Source of the DNA: Apteryx mantelli
Taxonomy: Eukaryota; Chordata; Aves; Apterygiformes; Apterygidae
Reading direction: 5' to 3'
DNA length: 64,000 nucleotides
NCBI RefSeq assembly: GCF_036417845.1
Contig: NC_089978.1
Location: forward strand, 83,570,007 to 83,634,006
In this document: positions 60,901-64,000 of the stretch, piece by piece
Layout of the letters: every line of letters begins with the position of its first letter
How positions within the stretch are numbered: the first letter of the stretch is position 1
Notes under the pieces: generated by a model
What the model was told of the DNA's origin: nothing
The model's database searches: none
What the model saw: the letters and a program-made list of their open reading frames with translations, nothing else
Position numbers and translations under genes: made by a program

Positions 60901-63900
60901 CCAAAAGGCCTTTTAATGTGGATGAAGATACAGTTCTGTGCCTCTTTTTTGGTAGATCTGCCTGTATAACTCACAGCCAGACGGTAGCATGTTTATGAGG
61001 CTATTGCTTGGAGTCACCTGAGGTAAGCTTGCTTATGGACTGCTACTTGAAGATAAGAAATTTGACTGTAATTCTTCAAGCTAGGTGTCCCATGTGTTTC
61101 CTGTCTTCATCCCTTCTTAGCGCTTCCTGAAGTGTTGTGTTGCCTTTCTACAAATCTGCAGTGGAGAGAGGGAAATGAAATAGGTGCATTGTGCCATGTA
61201 CCTCTTATGTTCTGACCAAGAGAAGGAAGCACAAGTATTCTTTATCTGGATGCTCACGATGAGAAAGTGTGCAGTCTTATATCCGGTTGTGTGTGTAGAC
61301 TCAAAGAACTTGATTACTGGTAAACAGTCTCTTTTTCCTAAAAGAAAAACTGTATGTGTAAGCACAAGCTCTGTGAAAAGCATAAAAGTGTAAAAGGCAA
61401 TAATGCAACAGATAACTGAATTTATAAGTGAGGAGTAATGAAAATTTCTGAGTAGTTAAATAGCAGCGTGTTTTCTGATCCATAGCAGAATATTGACTCT
61501 GCTTGCAAATAAGGAAGTGCAGCAACCTCTGTTTTTAAATGTTGGCTCACAACTTGCAGTTAGTGTAATTGATCTCTTTGTGCTATTTCAGCTTTTCCAA
61601 AAGCAAAGCATTAGTGAAACATCCAATGCCTAAGAGTCATATGAGACTCCTAATGTTTCTGTGCCAACTTCCTGCATGGAAGTAGTTTGAAGTAGAAAGC
61701 AGCTTTGGCAGGGCTGCTGCTTTTTGCACACAGGTATACAAGAGATTGGGACAGAAGCAGACCAAGCTTTTTTTTTTTCCTTCTTGCTTCCTTCCCCTTC
61801 TTGAGCAAAAGTAATCTGAACCTCCTAAATATGTTGGGTGCTTTTTCCTTTCATAACTGTTATGAGCAATGAGAAGTACATATTAGTGCATGCAGTCTGG
61901 CTTCTCTTTTTCTGAGCTGTAGCTGTGCCATGAGCATCCGTTTAAAATTTTTCATCTTTACCAGCTGTCACTTTAGCTTTTGCCAAACCGCCATTTACAA
62001 CTGATGACCTTAAACCAAAGTCAGGAAATTGTAACAAAGAGAAAATAAACGTGTTTCCTGTTACATCCTTTTAAACTGGGAAACTTCAGCTAAATGGATG
62101 CCTTCTGCAGGTTCCTCTGTTTTTTTGATGTTGGTTTTAAACATCCCCATATGATCCAGTGCTTGGTATTGTCTTTTAGACAGTGTTATCTAATGACATG
62201 AGGAATTTGATCACTATCCATAGTTTGCACTCACTCTTTTGCAAAGTCAGAATTTTTTTTTTTAATGAAGGACTTCTATTAATTAAATCCTGTTTGTGGC
62301 TCACTTTAATTTCATGCAATCTGAGTATGTTAGAATTTAGACTCAAGTCTGTTAAATTTAGGCCTTATCACGCTTGCTTCATACCAACCCCAGATAATCT
62401 AGAAAGTGATTTATAGCTAACTACAGTGGGACTTGATGACTCAGGTACTTCATTCACTTCTAAGTTGCTATAATTTCAGTACTCTTTTTGAGTAATTTTC
62501 ATAGAGTAAAATTTGTGTGTAGTGCACATGAATGACATCTTTTTGTAAAAACTATGAGGATCTGACTTTATATGGATTGTTTTTGTATCTATATAAATCA
62601 TTTTTAAGAAGTATCTCTATCTCATGAAATAAACATTTTATAAAGTATCAGACTGATTTTATGCCCTGGTAAGCCTAAGAATTAGGTGGTGAATGGTGTT
62701 AATGACTAAGGCTAGTAACTCACTGAAGTGGTATTGTTCATACAGTGTATTATTGAAATCTTGGTGGCTCTAATCTAGATATGACCTATTTTTTATTCAA
62801 GAAAAAAGGAATATTTTTTCTTACTCTTCCATTTACTAAAGTTTAGTCTTAAACTAATCTAGATTCACAGCAGTCTTTTACACTGACTGTCTTTTGTCTT
62901 TTCAGGGGAAAAATGTTTTACTTCTATTTTAAATTAAATGCCTTTATTTCTGCAAAGAGAAAGTTGGTATAATATAGCTGTAATATTAAATACAATTTTT
63001 TGACTTAGCAGAATAATTTTCAGAGAATTTCTTTGACTATGATCTCAAAAGGTTAATTATGTGATCCTTTTTGCTTTGTGCTATTTTAACATAAACAAAA
63101 TTGTCAGCTGCTGTTGGAACCAATGAGAAACTAGCATAGTGTGAATATTTGCAAACAGAAAAGGCTACTGAAGTATTTCACACACTTAGGATTTTGCAGA
63201 TGAAGACTGTATTGGACTTCAACTTTTACTTAGCTCTTACATAGTGTCAGTTTTTGGCAGAGTCAGTTGGATCCTTGCTTTAAATACAAGAGAGTATCTT
63301 TCTTCCTTTTGGCAGTACCTGCCTCAATTGAATATTGCCAGAAATCAGGTACTTAATTAGGTCTTGTTATGGCTCATGTAATGGAGCTTTCTCTGCTTAA
63401 TTCCCTAGGTCAGGTTTAAAAATAAAAACAAACTGCTATTTGATCTTCCAGAAGCATATTGTTTGCCCAGCCAGTTCACTTGTGGGTCTTGAATCCAAAA
63501 TGTTCGACATCAGAAACTTCCCTAGGTCCCTCTACACTGTTAATTACTGGAAGTAACTTCTGTGAAATGAACAAGTTTGGAGGAAGCTGACAAAGTGCCT
63601 CTTAAATAGAAGTGGTGACACATTGAAGAGTTGATTTAAGCTAAAAAGCTTGTGTTTCTTACTGCTCTCAATTTTTACTAGAATTAGTAATATATAACTA
63701 ATTCTTCTACTTTAGCACTTGTCTGATACATATGTTTGGTACAAGGGTTGTAGAAGAAGCACCTTTTTTCATTCATTTGCATTTTTGTTCTGTAACCTTT
63801 GTGTGTGAACTCTCAACAATTAATATATTCTAGTTTAAATTTTGATTGGCTTCTGTATAGAATCTTGTCAATATTCTTTGGTGCTTTGGATTTCTTAAGA

Positions 63901-64000
63901 TCAAAGGACATGCCTTGTTAAGGCAGTGTAGCTGAGAGTGAAGCTGGAGAAACACGGTACGGTTTTAATCCACTCAGCTATACAATTCTTCTTTTATGAT

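Larger units (their letters stand above)
54560..64000 (+). other. MSL3: MSL3 intron 12 (open at the window edge)
   Basis: No match to the last MSL3 coding exon was found in this AT-rich 9.4 kb. It contains a GT/GGT microsatellite at about 56486-56510, minor homopolymers and the decayed retroelement-like segment near 60.1-60.9 kb. No other gene was supported on either strand. Confidence 0.7.

Overview
This is vertebrate nuclear DNA, almost certainly from a sauropsid and most likely a bird. The window is the intergenic block between two divergently oriented genes. The first coding exon of ARHGAP6 lies at the far left on the minus strand. MSL3 starts at 43.86 kb on the plus strand and runs off the right edge. 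Both genes are Xp22 neighbours in human. A truncated CR1 LINE, the dominant sauropsid retrotransposon, sits at 4.4-6.1 kb. Repeat density is otherwise low and the promoters are very GC-rich, which fits an avian genome. The species cannot be fixed from the sequence alone.

Layout. 1-1.3 kb: CpG island with ARHGAP6 exon 1 (minus). 1.3-7.7 kb: non-coding, containing the CR1 copy. 7.7-9.3 kb: a second CpG island holding one long intronless open reading frame (8210-9316, 368 codons). Its C-terminal half resembles the gag-like domain that accompanies DIRS-type (tyrosine-recombinase) retrotransposons. I know of no gene here in human, and I consider this the most interesting object in the window. 9.3-40.5 kb: AT-rich intergenic DNA with possible 3'UTR sequence, simple repeats, a few exon-like or CpG-rich spots and no gene I can support. 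40.6-40.9 kb: a small orphan CpG island with a textbook ZNF143 site, a YY1-like site, a TATA-like box and a splice donor. 43.4-44.8 kb: the MSL3 CpG island promoter. 43861-54559: twelve MSL3 coding exons that splice in frame into about 490 residues (chromo-barrel plus most of the MRG domain). 54.56-64 kb: MSL3 intron 12. The last coding exon was not found, and a decayed DIRS/retrotransposon-like RT-RNase H remnant lies near 60.1-60.9 kb.

Functionally the genes are not a pathway. ARHGAP6 is a Rho GTPase-activating protein acting on the cytoskeleton. MSL3 is the chromodomain subunit of the MSL histone H4K16 acetyltransferase complex. The gene at 8.2 kb is unknown and looks like a domesticated mobile-element protein with its own CpG island promoter. 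All family assignments come from reading translations by eye and from memory of the families; no database search was run.
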